A stretch of 48,905 nucleotides of DNA from Parcubacteria group bacterium (GTDB lineage Bacteria; Patescibacteriota; Minisyncoccia; Portnoybacterales; UBA2143): contig NYYU01000047.1 in the NCBI GenBank assembly GCA_002685955.1, positions 1-48,905 of the forward strand, read 5' to 3'. Position numbers and translations under genes: made by a program. Positions 1-7,172 of this stretch are shown here, one piece after another. The notes beneath the pieces are model-generated. The model saw only the letters and a list, made by a program, of their open reading frames with translations, was not told the origin of the DNA and searched no databases. Every line of letters starts with the position of its first letter. Position 1 is the first letter of the stretch.

Positions 1-72
1 CGTAGGCGTGGGCGTGCTGCTCGAGCGAAGCGAGAGGAGGGCTAAGCGATTCAGAAAATTTAGTTTTCGGAG
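1..72 (-). repeat. Palindromic repeat family R1, copy A (cut by window edge)
   Basis: Read on the minus strand this begins CTCCGAAAACTAAATTTT and continues with a GC-rich arm like those at 13132, 19848, 46299 and 48818. Only one terminal arm is inside the window. The open frame that runs through it into the downstream VanZ gene is not trusted as coding. Confidence 0.75.
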
Positions 73-82
73 TACAGGGTTA

Positions 83-475
83 ATGAATTCTATGAAAATA
101 AAAACAATCAATTGGCTTTTGGTTTTTGTCTGGGCTGGTTTTATCTTCTTCCTTTCTCATCAGCCCGATCTTAAATCTGGCTTATCTCATCAATGGGATT
201 TTATCTTCCGTAAATTGGCCCATATTACAGAATATGCCATTTTAACCCTTCTTTTGTTTAGAGTTATAAGCCAATACAAATTGTCAGAGAGAAAGATTTT
301 AATATTAGTATTTGTTTTTGCTCTGTTTTACGCTTTGACTGATGAATACCATCAGAGTTTTATCTTGGGCCGTCAGGCTACCTTTAGAGATGTTTTGATA
401 GATAGCATAGGTATTTTATTAATAGTTAGTTGGTCGGTTTTAAGGAGTAAGCGTCTATTGATTAAAAAACGATAA
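83..475 (+). CDS. VanZ-like family membrane protein
   Basis: Small integral membrane protein of the VanZ-like family, whose biochemical role is unclear (VanZ itself gives low-level teicoplanin resistance). I see the family pattern: an N-terminal helix ending in FFLSHQP, the RKLAHITEYAIL helix, then FALFYALTDEYHQSF and a final hydrophobic helix, about four membrane segments in 130 residues. The open frame extends upstream to base 8, but that part is a palindromic repeat read as protein. I therefore start at the ATG at 83; the ATG at 92 is equally possible. A weak hairpin (480-494) followed by a T run at 508-515 may end its transcript. Family assignment is firm, function is not. Confidence 0.75.
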   Translation: MNSMKIKTINWLLVFVWAGFIFFLSHQPDLKSGLSHQWDFIFRKLAHITEYAILTLLLFRVISQYKLSERKILILVFVFALFYALTDEYHQSFILGRQATFRDVLIDSIGILLIVSWSVLRSKRLLIKKR

Positions 476-503
476 CAATACCTGCATAACAGGTAGGGGG
501 CAC

Positions 504-532
504 TGGCTTTTTTTTGTATATTAACTTATAAT
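504..532 (+). promoter_or_regulatory. Candidate promoter, leaderless
   Basis: A perfect TATAAT lies at 527-532, and a poor -35 (TGGCTT, 504-509) lies 17 bases upstream. The expected start site falls at about 539, next to the ATG at 540, so a transcript would be essentially leaderless. Confidence 0.45.
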
Positions 533-539
533 GTAATAT

Positions 540-734
540 ATGGTTGAGAAAGTCAGACAAGACAAAAAAACGCCTCTATTTAAGAAAGAGGACTATATTT
601 TGTATATCTTGAATAACTTAGAACCTGAAAAGAGCGATAAGATTAGATTAAACAAAGTCGCCTTTTTTGTTGAGTTTGCTTTTGTTCATCACAATAGTTT
701 AAATGATTTCATATCTTGTAGTCTATCAAAATAA
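540..734 (+). CDS. Short Panacea/SocA-like N-terminal fragment
   Basis: A 64-residue protein whose segment EDYILYILNNLEPEKSDKIR followed by LNKVAFFVEFAFVHH resembles the start of Panacea (SocA/GepA-like) antitoxin or phage-associated domains, which normally run to 130-200 residues. After residue 58 the similarity stops and a TAA follows. The downstream frames do not continue it, so it is probably a truncated remnant rather than a complete gene. It still has a good -10 box directly upstream, so it could be transcribed. The family call rests on pattern memory only and is tentative. Confidence 0.4.
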   Translation: MVEKVRQDKKTPLFKKEDYILYILNNLEPEKSDKIRLNKVAFFVEFAFVHHNSLNDFISCSLSK

Positions 735-781
735 TAAAATCTTATCAAGTCTAAAACAACACCAAAAACCTATGAGCTTAA

Positions 782-1627
782 ACAGCGTCCTACAAAAACG
801 AAAAAGAATTATCCGGGCTAATTAAAAAAGCTTTGGGTAAAGTAAAAGGGGAATCGCTTCAAACCAAGCAAGTAGTTTGTAATCTGCCAGAAGAAAAAGT
901 TTTTATTCGATTGGTTCAGCTGCCTCGAATGAAAAAAGAAGAGATCGCCAAAGCAATCCCCTGGGGAACAGAAGCTCATATTCCTTTAAAACTTGATGAA
1001 GTTTATTTAGACTGGCAAATGATTAAACCTTTAAAAAAAGGTTTAGATCATCTTGATATTCTGGTAGCGGCTACGCCCCGCAGCTTGGTTGATAGCTATT
1101 TTAGGGTGCTTAAGAAAAGCGGATTAGAGCCAGTGGCCTTAGAGCCGGAATCTGTGGCCGTGGTCAGAAGTTTAATTCCAGCTGATAGCCCTAAGCCAAC
1201 TATTCTTATTGACTTAGGCATTAGCGGATCTAACTTTGTCATTTCTTCAGCTTCGGCTATTCGTTTTACTGCTCGTTCGGCTACCTCGGGCCAGCTTTTT
1301 AATCAGGCCATTACTCAGGAGTTAAAAGTGGATGAAAAGCAAGCTAATCAATTAAAAATCAAGGTTGGTTTTGATAAGACTAAACAAGCCGGCAAGGTTT
1401 ACCAGGCCTTAGAGCCAATTATTGATGATCTGGCCAAACAGATTAAGGACTATATGGGTTTTTATCATAGTCATGCTTCCCACATTCACGGACCTTATAA
1501 AACAGTTAACCAGGGATTACTTTGCGGCGGAGATTCTTTGTTAATTAATTTACCGGCTTACCTTAGTAAAAAATTAGATTTGCCAATTCAAATTGGCAAT
1601 CCTTGCTGGCCAGGAAAGTTTGGCTAG
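782..1627 (+). pseudogene. pilM: PilM (type IV pilus inner-membrane assembly ATPase-fold) remnant
   Basis: PilM is an actin-like cytoplasmic protein that recruits PilN/PilO at the base of type IV pili. The middle and late parts are clear: NLPEEKVFIRLVQLP, the ATPase segment TILIDLGISGSNFVI, and GGDSLLINLPAYLSKKLDL. The N-terminal subdomain with the family's GIDIG phosphate-binding strand is missing. Homologous sequence starts just after an in-frame stop at 779-781, and the only start is a TTG at 833. The C-terminus is replaced after IQIGNP by a few unrelated residues. Truncation at both ends, with a deletion junction into the next gene, indicates a decaying pilus locus. An assembly error is the alternative. 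Confidence 0.7.
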
Positions 1628-2030
1628 ATTAGATCAAAGAGAAATACTATTTAAGGAGTTAGAAAAAGATTATCAAGAAAAACAAGATGCTCTGGCCGAT
1701 ATTGAAGGAATTTTCCTTAAGCTTCAGGAAGCGGTCGGCTTTATTTCCACTCTAGAAACAATCGCCGCTCAAACTGGCAATATTTTTGAGATTAAGACAG
1801 CCGGTTCTTTTACGGCTTCCAATGAAAATGAAGAGTCGTATTTAACTCTTTGTATTTCACTTTGGGGTAATTTTTCTAACATCCTTGCCTTTTTAGCCAA
1901 TTTAGAAGATAGTCCTTATCCGCCTTATCGTTTAATTGAAATAGAGAATTTGACTATGAGAAGATTAGATAAACAAGGAGCAGAAGGTGATTTAGAAGTA
2001 GTAATTAGTATTAAAATTTATACTCAATGA
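1593..2030 (+). pseudogene. pilO: PilO-like remnant lacking its N-terminal membrane helix
   Basis: The frame contains a coiled-coil stretch (residues about 10-50) followed by a PilO-like alpha/beta domain (FISTLETIAAQTGNIFEI to EVVISIKIYTQ), the periplasmic part of the PilMNOP alignment complex. A normal PilO begins with a cytoplasmic stub and a membrane helix; here those residues are absent. The sequence enters directly from the pilM remnant around base 1610, so pilN and the start of pilO appear deleted. The only start is a TTG inside the pilM end. The stop overlaps the next gene's ATG by four bases, as in an intact operon. Confidence 0.6.
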
Positions 2031-2302
2031 AGACATTAATTCCATCTAAGAAAATATATCTATTTTTAGAAGAATATCTTAAGTTAATTTTAGGAGTAGT
2101 TTTTGTTTTGATTTTAATCTTGAGCGCCTTTATTTATTACCAATATGTTTATTTAGTCATGCAAGTCCATCCAGAGCCGGTGATTGAAAGAATTTTGGTT
2201 GATCAAGAAACTCTGGAAAAGGTTTTAGCTGATGTAATTATGCGAGAGGATAATCTATCGCGAGTCAGAGCCATTAAGTATTTTGACCCTTTTAACGATT
2301 GA
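2027..2302 (+). CDS. Single-pass membrane protein, last gene of the pilus remnant operon
   Basis: A 91-residue protein with one strong hydrophobic helix (about residues 17-42) and a charged C-terminal tail ending KYFDPFND. It overlaps the pilO remnant by four bases (ATGA), so it was co-translated with it and probably belongs to the pilus cluster. I do not recognise a named family, and it is too short to be a normal PilP. Its own ends look complete. The -35 box of the tRNA-Arg promoter overlaps its stop codon. Confidence 0.5.
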   Translation: MKTLIPSKKIYLFLEEYLKLILGVVFVLILILSAFIYYQYVYLVMQVHPEPVIERILVDQETLEKVLADVIMREDNLSRVRAIKYFDPFND

Positions 2303-2327
2303 CTTTGGGTTGGTTGCTGGTTATGAT
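2299..2327 (+). promoter_or_regulatory. Promoter of the tRNA-Arg / tRNA-His / mscS unit
   Basis: TTGACT (2299-2304), 17 bases, then TATGAT (2322-2327). The predicted start site is about 2334, eight bases before the tRNA. Confidence 0.6.
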
Positions 2328-2341
2328 GATGTTGTATGTTT

Positions 2342-2415
2342 GTCCCTGTAGCTCAACCGGATAGAGCGACTCCCTTCTAAGGAGTAGGTTGCGCGTTCGA
2401 GTCGTGCCAGGGACG
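2342..2415 (+). tRNA. tRNA-Arg (anticodon TCT)
   Basis: A full cloverleaf folds: seven-base acceptor GTCCCTG/CAGGGAC, D stem GCTC/GAGC, anticodon stem ACTCC/GGAGT with loop CTTCTAA, and T stem GCGCG/CGTGC around TTCGAGT. The anticodon TCT reads AGA/AGG. No CCA is encoded. It lies upstream of tRNA-His in one transcription unit. Confidence 0.93.
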
Positions 2416-2429
2416 CTTGTGAAGGGTTC

Positions 2430-2480
2430 GCCCTGAACCACATAGGGTTCAGGGCTGTCCCACACCCTACGTGGTGTGGG
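2430..2480 (+). repeat. Two adjacent stem-loops between tRNA genes
   Basis: The first stem-loop pairs GCCCTGAACC (2430-2439) with GGTTCAGGGC (2446-2455). The second pairs CCCACACC (2459-2466) with GGTGTGGG (2473-2480). They sit between tRNA-Arg and tRNA-His and may act as processing signals or be mobile palindromes. Confidence 0.7.
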
Positions 2481-2506
2481 GCGACTCCCTCCAGGCGCGC
2501 TTATAT

Positions 2507-2578
2507 GGTACCCATAGTTTAATGGTAAAACTTCTCTTTGTGGAGGAGAAAATGAGAGTTCGATTCTCTCTGGGTACC
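2507..2578 (+). tRNA. tRNA-His (anticodon GTG)
   Basis: The cloverleaf has acceptor GTACCCA/TGGGTAC, D stem GTTT/AAAC, anticodon stem TCTCT/GGAGA with loop TTGTGGA, and T stem GAGAG/CTCTC. The histidine identity pair is visible: the extra G at -1 (2507) faces C73 (2578). No CCA is encoded. Confidence 0.93.
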
Positions 2579-2593
2579 CAGAGATATAAAAAT

Positions 2594-3454
2594 ATGAATT
2601 TTAATGATATATTACAAAAACTTATAGCTAATCTTGGTCCTTGGTTCTGGGTTCATGGAACCAAGATCATCTTTATTCTAATCGGCGCCTATATTGTCCG
2701 TTATTTAGCCCATGTTTTAATTGATAAAGTTATTAGAAAGGCGGTGGTGACTAATAATTTTCTGTCGCCTCAGGCCGAAAAGAAAAGAGAAGATACTTTA
2801 ATCGGAGTTTTTGAAGGAACCTTTAAAGTAGTTATCTGGCTAGGGGCTATTTTAATGATTATTGCTGAACTGGGGGTTAATATCGGTCCAGTTTTAGCCG
2901 GGGCGGGCGTAATTGGTTTGGCGATTGGTTTCGGCGCCCAATATATTATCCGGGATTTTTTTACTGGTCTATTTATTATCCTGGAAAACCAATACCGGGT
3001 GGGCGATGTGGTTTGTATTGGCGATACTTGCGGAACGGTTGAAGGGATTAATCTAAGAATGACTGTTTTAAGAGATGTTGATGGAGCGGTTCATCATATT
3101 CCTAATGGCGAAATTAAAGTGGCTACTAATAAGACCAAGGATTATGCTCGGGTTAATTTAGTGGTCGGCGTAGCCTATGATACTGATCTGGATAAAGTTG
3201 AAAAAATAATTAATCAGGTTGGTCAGACCTTAGCTAATGATGCTCAATGGAAAGACCGGATTATTAAAGCGCCCGAATTTATTAGAGTTAATAATTTTGG
3301 AGCTTCTTCAGTTGATATTAAGATTAGCGGCGAAGTTAAGCCTCAGGAGCAATGGGGTGTTTTAGGTGAATTAAGAAAAAGAATTAAAATTGCTTTTGAC
3401 CAGCAAGGGATTGAAATTCCTTTCCCTCAAAGAGTAATCCGTCGAGTTAAATGA
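2594..3454 (+). CDS. mscS: Small-conductance mechanosensitive channel, MscS family
   Basis: Membrane channel that opens under membrane tension to release solutes in hypo-osmotic shock. The 286 residues show three membrane helices: about 17-40, 75-93 and the pore helix. The pore helix has the Gly/Ala-rich AGAGVIGLAIGFGAQ followed by IIRDFFTGLFIILENQYRVG. The MscS beta domain (GDVVCIGDTCGTVEGINLR to HHIPNGEI) and the alpha/beta C-terminal domain follow. The start at 2594 is chosen because upstream in-frame starts lie inside tRNA-His. It is co-transcribed with the tRNAs, and a hairpin at 3457-3486 follows the TGA stop. Confidence 0.92.
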   Translation: MNFNDILQKLIANLGPWFWVHGTKIIFILIGAYIVRYLAHVLIDKVIRKAVVTNNFLSPQAEKKREDTLIGVFEGTFKVVIWLGAILMIIAELGVNIGPVLAGAGVIGLAIGFGAQYIIRDFFTGLFIILENQYRVGDVVCIGDTCGTVEGINLRMTVLRDVDGAVHHIPNGEIKVATNKTKDYARVNLVVGVAYDTDLDKVEKIINQVGQTLANDAQWKDRIIKAPEFIRVNNFGASSVDIKISGEVKPQEQWGVLGELRKRIKIAFDQQGIEIPFPQRVIRRVK

Positions 3455-3456
3455 TG

Positions 3457-3494
3457 ATCAGATTGACATTAAAAGTCTAATCTGATATTTTAAT
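3457..3494 (+). terminator. Hairpin terminator after mscS
   Basis: ATCAGATT (3457-3464) plus GAC pairs with GTC plus AATCTGAT (3479-3486), followed by an A/T-rich tail with a short T run. It overlaps the next promoter. Confidence 0.55.
3463..3491 (+). promoter_or_regulatory. Promoter of the str/S10 ribosomal operon
   Basis: A consensus -35 TTGACA (3463-3468), a 17-base spacer and TATTTT (3486-3491) precede rpsL. The leader would be about 30 bases. The -35 and the start of the -10 lie in the two arms of the mscS hairpin. Confidence 0.65.
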
Positions 3495-3530
3495 AAATGA
3501 CTGGGTTATTTTTTTACCCTTATTTAAATA

Positions 3531-4049
3531 ATGCCTACAATTCAGCAATTAGTTAAAAGACCAAGAAAGATTTTAAAGAAAAAGCCGAAAGCGCCTGCTT
3601 TGTGGCGCAGTTTTAATTTACTTAAGAATAAACCAAGTAAAGTCCATTCGTCTTTCAAGCGCGGGGTTTGTTTGAAAATTCATACCATGACTCCTAAGAA
3701 GCCAAACTCAGCCTTGCGCAAGGTGGCTCGGGTCAGATTGACTAATGGCATGGAAGTAACCGCCTATATTCCCGGCGAGGGTCATAATTTACAAGAGCAC
3801 TCCGTAGTTTTAATTAGAGGCGGTCGGGTTAAAGACTTGCCGGGAGTTCGTTATCATGTAGTCAGGGGCGTTTTAGATACAGAAGGAGTTGAAGGCCGCA
3901 AACAAAAACGAAGCCGTTACGGCACTAAAAAAGCTAAGGCTGGTAAAGCGTCTCAATCAGGCGAGACCGAAGCAGTTGAAGAAAAAGCCCCGACGCAAGG
4001 TCGGGGTCCCGACCCAGAAGGCGTCGGGACTCAGCCAGCTCAAGGATAA
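3531..4049 (+). CDS. rpsL: 30S ribosomal protein S12 (uS12) with repeat-derived C-terminal tail
   Basis: Decoding-centre protein of the small subunit. The conserved core is clear: [39 protein letters not shown] and [15 protein letters not shown], including the Lys residues tied to streptomycin response and the KDLPG Asp. Two oddities stand out. About 14 extra residues lie before KRGVC (roughly 27-42). The protein also runs to 172 residues instead of about 125-135, because a palindromic repeat (3988-4029) is read in frame as [14 protein letters not shown]. It is the first gene of the str operon, followed six bases later by rpsG. Confidence 0.95.
   Translation: MPTIQQLVKRPRKILKKKPKAPALWRSFNLLKNKPSKVHSSFKRGVCLKIHTMTPKKPNSALRKVARVRLTNGMEVTAYIPGEGHNLQEHSVVLIRGGRVKDLPGVRYHVVRGVLDTEGVEGRKQKRSRYGTKKAKAGKASQSGETEAVEEKAPTQGRGPDPEGVGTQPAQG
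3988..4029 (+). repeat. Palindromic repeat family R2 (GACGTC type) inside rpsL
   Basis: Outer arms CCCCGACGC and GCGTCGGG pair, and inside them GTCGGGG and TCCCGAC pair. It is read in the same phase as the copy inside rplW (10321-10401), giving the shared peptide core G-R-x-P-D. A third, variant copy covers the pheT stop (39694-39731). Confidence 0.85.
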
Positions 4050-4054
4050 ATATT

Positions 4055-4528
4055 ATGCGTCGTAAAAGAAAAATAGGCAGAACAATTGAACCAGATCCAA
4101 AGTATAATAATAGCTTGGTGGCCAAATTTATTAACTATCTGATGAAAGATGGAGAAAAGTCGGTGGCCCAAAGAGTGCTTTATGGCTCTTTTGATATTAT
4201 TAAAAAGTCAACTAAAGGCAAGAAAGACGCTTTAGAAGTATTTGATGTGGCCATTAGAAATGTTTCTCCGGTGGTAGAGGTTAAATCAAGACGAATTGGC
4301 GGAGCTCATTACCAAGTACCGCGAGAAGTGAGGGGTGAAAGAAAGATTGCTTTGGCCGCTCGCTGGATTATCCAGGCGGCCCAAGCCAGAAAGGGCAAGC
4401 CCATGGCTCAAAAATTGGCTGAAGAGTTGCTTGAGGCAGCCGTTAATGAAGGCACGGCTGTTAAAAAGAAACAGGATATTCATCGCATGGCCGATGCTAA
4501 TAAGGCCTTTGCTCATTTTTCTTGGTAG
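4055..4528 (+). CDS. rpsG: 30S ribosomal protein S7 (uS7)
   Basis: Primary 16S rRNA 3'-domain binding protein that nucleates head assembly. The protein is 157 residues, the usual length. It starts [17 protein letters not shown] and contains the family's [20 protein letters not shown] and [13 protein letters not shown] segments. It lies between rpsL and fusA as in the canonical str operon; in Escherichia coli S7 represses this operon, but I see no clear S7-type operator here. Nine bases separate it from fusA. Confidence 0.97.
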   Translation: MRRKRKIGRTIEPDPKYNNSLVAKFINYLMKDGEKSVAQRVLYGSFDIIKKSTKGKKDALEVFDVAIRNVSPVVEVKSRRIGGAHYQVPREVRGERKIALAARWIIQAAQARKGKPMAQKLAEELLEAAVNEGTAVKKKQDIHRMADANKAFAHFSW

Positions 4529-4536
4529 ATTAAAGT

Positions 4537-6639
4537 ATGCCTAGGGAATATCCAATTGAAAGAACTAGAGATATTGGCATCATTGCTCACATTGATGCCG
4601 GCAAAACAACCGTTACGGAACGGGTGCTTTTTTATACCGGTATTTCTCATAAAATCGGCGAGGTTCATCAAGGCGAAGCAACTATGGATTGGATGGAACA
4701 GGAAAAAGAAAGGGGTATTACCATCACCTCGGCCGCCACTACTTGTTTTTGGACCCGGGGATCTCAAGAATACCGAATTAATATTATTGATACGCCTGGC
4801 CATATTGATTTTACAGTCGAAGTCCAGCGTTCTTTAAGAGTTTTAGATGGGGCCGTAGTTGTTTTTGATGGAGTTTCTGGAGTAGAGCCGCAGTCAGAAA
4901 CAGTTTGGCGCCAAGCTGATAAGTTTAAAGTGCCCCGTATCTGCTTTATTAACAAACTAGATCGTATGGGGGCGAACTTTGAAGCCGGTTTAAAATCAAT
5001 CTGGGAGAGGTTGACGCCTAAAGCAGTTGCTCTGCAGCTGCCAATTGGCTTGGAAGAAAATCATCAGGGAGTGATTGATTTGCTTGAAATGAAAGCTTAC
5101 AAATTTAAGGGTGATTATGGCCAAGAAATAGTTGAAGAAGAAATTCCTGAAGATTTGAAAGAACAAAGCCAGGCATATCAGGCTAAATTAATTGAAAAGA
5201 TTGTAGAACAAGATGATGATTTAACTGAAAAGTATTTACAAGGCAAGGAGATTGATCAAGCAGAGTTGAAAAAAGCTCTGCGTCAAGCGGTGCTTGATTA
5301 CGAGTTGGTGCCGGTTTTTTGCGGTTCTGCTTTGAAAAACAAAGGAGTTCAGCTTTTACTAGATGGGGTGATTGATTACTTGCCGGCGCCTGATGAACTT
5401 CCTCCAGTTGAAGGTTTTGACCCTAAAGATGAGAATAAGAAGATTATTAGGCAAAGCAGCGATGATCAGCCCTTAGCCGCCTTAGTTTTTAAAGTGGCTA
5501 CTGATCCTTTTGTCGGTCAATTAGCCTATTTAAGAATTTATTCCGGCATCTTATCCAGCGGTTCTTACGTGCTTAATTCCAGTACCGGCAATAAAGAAAG
5601 AGCCGGCCGGATTTTAAGGATGCATGCTAATAAGCGGGAAGAAGTTAAAGAGGTTTATGCGGGCGATATTGCGGCTATTGTTGGCCTTAAAGGGACCACA
5701 ACGGGCGATACTTTGGCTGATCCGGACCAACCGGTTATTTTAGAAAAAATTACTTTTCCGGAACCAGTCATTTCTATTGCCATTGAGCCCAAAACAAAAG
5801 CTGATCAAGAAAAAATGGCTTTAGCTTTGAAAAAACTGGCTGAAGAAGACCCTACTTTTAGAATTAAAGGCGATCCAGAAACTGGTCAGACAATCATTTC
5901 CGGCATGGGCGAACTTCATTTAGAAGTTATTGTTGATCGAATGCTAAGAGAGTTTAAAGTGGAAGCTAATATTGGACAGCCTCAAGTCGCTTATCGGGAA
6001 ACAATCAAAAAAACAGCTCAGGCTGAAGGAAAATATGTTCGTCAGACGGGCGGTCGCGGCCAGTATGGCCATGTTTATTTGCGCCTAGAAGCGCAGGAAC
6101 AAGGCAAGGGCTTTGAATTTGTTGATGCGATTAAAGGCGGAGTTATTCCTCAAGAATATATTCCAGCGGTTAAAAAAGGAATTATCGGAGCAATGGATAA
6201 AGGTGTTTTAGCTGGTTATCCTTTAGTTGATATTAAGGCAACCCTTTATGATGGCTCTTTCCATGATGTTGATTCTTCAGAAATGGCCTTTAAGATTGCC
6301 GGTTCAATTGCTTTGCAAGCGGCGGTTAAACAGGCTAATCCTGTTTTGCTAGAACCGATTATGAAATTGCAAACAATTATGCCTGAACAGTTTATGGGCG
6401 ATGTGGTTGGCGATCTTAGCGCGCGGCGCGGTAAGATTGATAAGATGGAGGACCGAGGGGAGGGGGTTAGCCAGGTCAAGGTGATTGATAGTCAGGTGCC
6501 TTTGGCGGGCATGTTTGGTTATGCCACTCAATTAAGGTCTTTGACTCAGGGTCGAGCCACCTTTACCATGGAATTTGATCATTACGCTGAAGTGCCTAAA
6601 AATGTAGCCGAAACTATTATTGGAGAAGGAGGGAAATAA
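4537..6639 (+). CDS. fusA: Elongation factor G
   Basis: Ribosomal translocase GTPase that moves tRNAs and mRNA after peptide-bond formation and acts with RRF in recycling. It has 700 residues, full length. G1 is AHIDAGKT (17-24), the switch II motif is DTPGHIDF and the base-recognition motif is NKLDR. Domain IV carries [11 protein letters not shown] and the C-terminal part FDHYAEVP. No paralogue features are seen. It is translated from the str operon; the following 139 bases hold an AT-rich inverted repeat before a small gene and tuf. Confidence 0.98.
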   Translation: MPREYPIERTRDIGIIAHIDAGKTTVTERVLFYTGISHKIGEVHQGEATMDWMEQEKERGITITSAATTCFWTRGSQEYRINIIDTPGHIDFTVEVQRSLRVLDGAVVVFDGVSGVEPQSETVWRQADKFKVPRICFINKLDRMGANFEAGLKSIWERLTPKAVALQLPIGLEENHQGVIDLLEMKAYKFKGDYGQEIVEEEIPEDLKEQSQAYQAKLIEKIVEQDDDLTEKYLQGKEIDQAELKKALRQAVLDYELVPVFCGSALKNKGVQLLLDGVIDYLPAPDELPPVEGFDPKDENKKIIRQSSDDQPLAALVFKVATDPFVGQLAYLRIYSGILSSGSYVLNSSTGNKERAGRILRMHANKREEVKEVYAGDIAAIVGLKGTTTGDTLADPDQPVILEKITFPEPVISIAIEPKTKADQEKMALALKKLAEEDPTFRIKGDPETGQTIISGMGELHLEVIVDRMLREFKVEANIGQPQVAYRETIKKTAQAEGKYVRQTGGRGQYGHVYLRLEAQEQGKGFEFVDAIKGGVIPQEYIPAVKKGIIGAMDKGVLAGYPLVDIKATLYDGSFHDVDSSEMAFKIAGSIALQAAVKQANPVLLEPIMKLQTIMPEQFMGDVVGDLSARRGKIDKMEDRGEGVSQVKVIDSQVPLAGMFGYATQLRSLTQGRATFTMEFDHYAEVPKNVAETIIGEGGK

Positions 6640-6640
6640 A

Positions 6641-6770
6641 TATTCAATAACCAATAACCAATATTCATTCAATAATTAAACATTCAACCTTCAATTTATT
6701 GGATTATTAATTTTATTGATGATTAAATTATTGAATGTTGAATGGGTGTTGAGTATTGATTATTGAGAGT
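6641..6770. repeat. AT-rich inverted repeat family R3, copy 1
   Basis: Left part TATTCAATAACCAATAACC and further ATTCA-rich motifs pair with a right part rich in TTGAATGTTGAATGGGTG and TTGAGTATTGATTATTGA. Related copies lie at 10168, 20809 and 21466. Confidence 0.7.
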
Positions 6771-6778
6771 TAATTATT

Positions 6779-7012
6779 ATGTGGGAAAAAATTAAAAAAA
6801 TCTTGCAGAAACAAGGGGGTAAATGTATAATTATAGAGGATAATCAGCCCAGCTATTTAGTTATGAAGCTGGACGATTATGAAAAGAATGCAGCCGGTGA
6901 GGTAGAAAAGGTTAATCAGGATATTGCTCAGTGGGAAGCTGATGAAAAAAAGGAAAAGCAAGCAAGCGACCTAGAGAGTCAAGAGGTTAAGATAGAAGAT
7001 TTACCTTTTTAA
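6779..7012 (+). CDS. Small acidic protein between fusA and tuf, Phd/YefM-like N-terminus
   Basis: A 77-residue protein with no certain family. Residues 1-35 (GGKCIIIEDNQPSYLVMKLDDYE) resemble the strand-strand-helix unit of Phd/YefM-type antitoxins, which place a short substrate-like phrase before an EEYE motif. Residues 40-77 are a charged, Glu/Lys-rich helix ending IEDLPF. There is no neighbouring toxin, and its place inside the str operon between two elongation-factor genes suggests a housekeeping or regulatory role. This is inference. Codon use looks like its neighbours. Confidence 0.6.
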   Translation: MWEKIKKILQKQGGKCIIIEDNQPSYLVMKLDDYEKNAAGEVEKVNQDIAQWEADEKKEKQASDLESQEVKIEDLPF

Positions 7013-7023
7013 TTGGTTAGCTA

Positions 7024-7052
7024 TTGACTATTTATCATATATTTTGTAGACT
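7024..7052 (+). promoter_or_regulatory. Candidate tuf promoter
   Basis: TTGACT (7024-7029), a 17-base spacer and TAGACT (7047-7052). It would give tuf its own transcript with a leader of about 114 bases. Confidence 0.45.
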
Positions 7053-7084
7053 AAAGAAAAGTTTAATAATACTTAATTTAATAT

Positions 7085-7161
7085 ATGGATAGAGAGTTTT
7101 AGATAGTGAATTTAATTACCTATATTATTAGGTAGATTCGCTGTCCATTGCTTTTATCCAT
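7085..7161 (+). promoter_or_regulatory. Structured leader upstream of tuf
   Basis: Three nested helices are visible. ATGGATA (7085-7091) pairs with TATCCAT (7155-7161). ATAGTGAAT (7103-7111) pairs with ATTCGCTGT (7136-7144) using two G-U pairs. ACCTA (7118-7122) pairs with TAGGT (7129-7133). The fold ends 11 bases before the tuf ATG, so it could influence tuf translation. I do not recognise a named riboswitch or leader. Confidence 0.45.
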
Positions 7162-7172
7162 CCTTTATATAC

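Noticed and set aside
8-82. Upstream extension of the VanZ-like frame
   Set aside because: It is translated palindromic repeat (R1 copy A), rich in Arg/Glu and unlike VanZ family starts.
2480-2500. Partial tRNA duplication (GCGACTCCCT next to tRNA-His)
   Set aside because: Only ten bases match the tRNA-Arg anticodon arm and no second arm folds. Probably chance or part of a palindrome.
2471-2593. mscS reading frame open through tRNA-His
   Set aside because: The extension reads tRNA sequence as protein. The ATG at 2594 gives a normal MscS start.
3450-3456. TGA recoding as in Gracilibacteria/SR1
   Set aside because: TGA is the real stop of mscS and tuf, and no internal TGA occurs in conserved proteins.
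6641-6770. Possible CRISPR array from repeated ATTCA/CCAATA units
   Set aside because: Units are short, irregular and paired as hairpin arms. There are no constant-length spacers and no cas genes.
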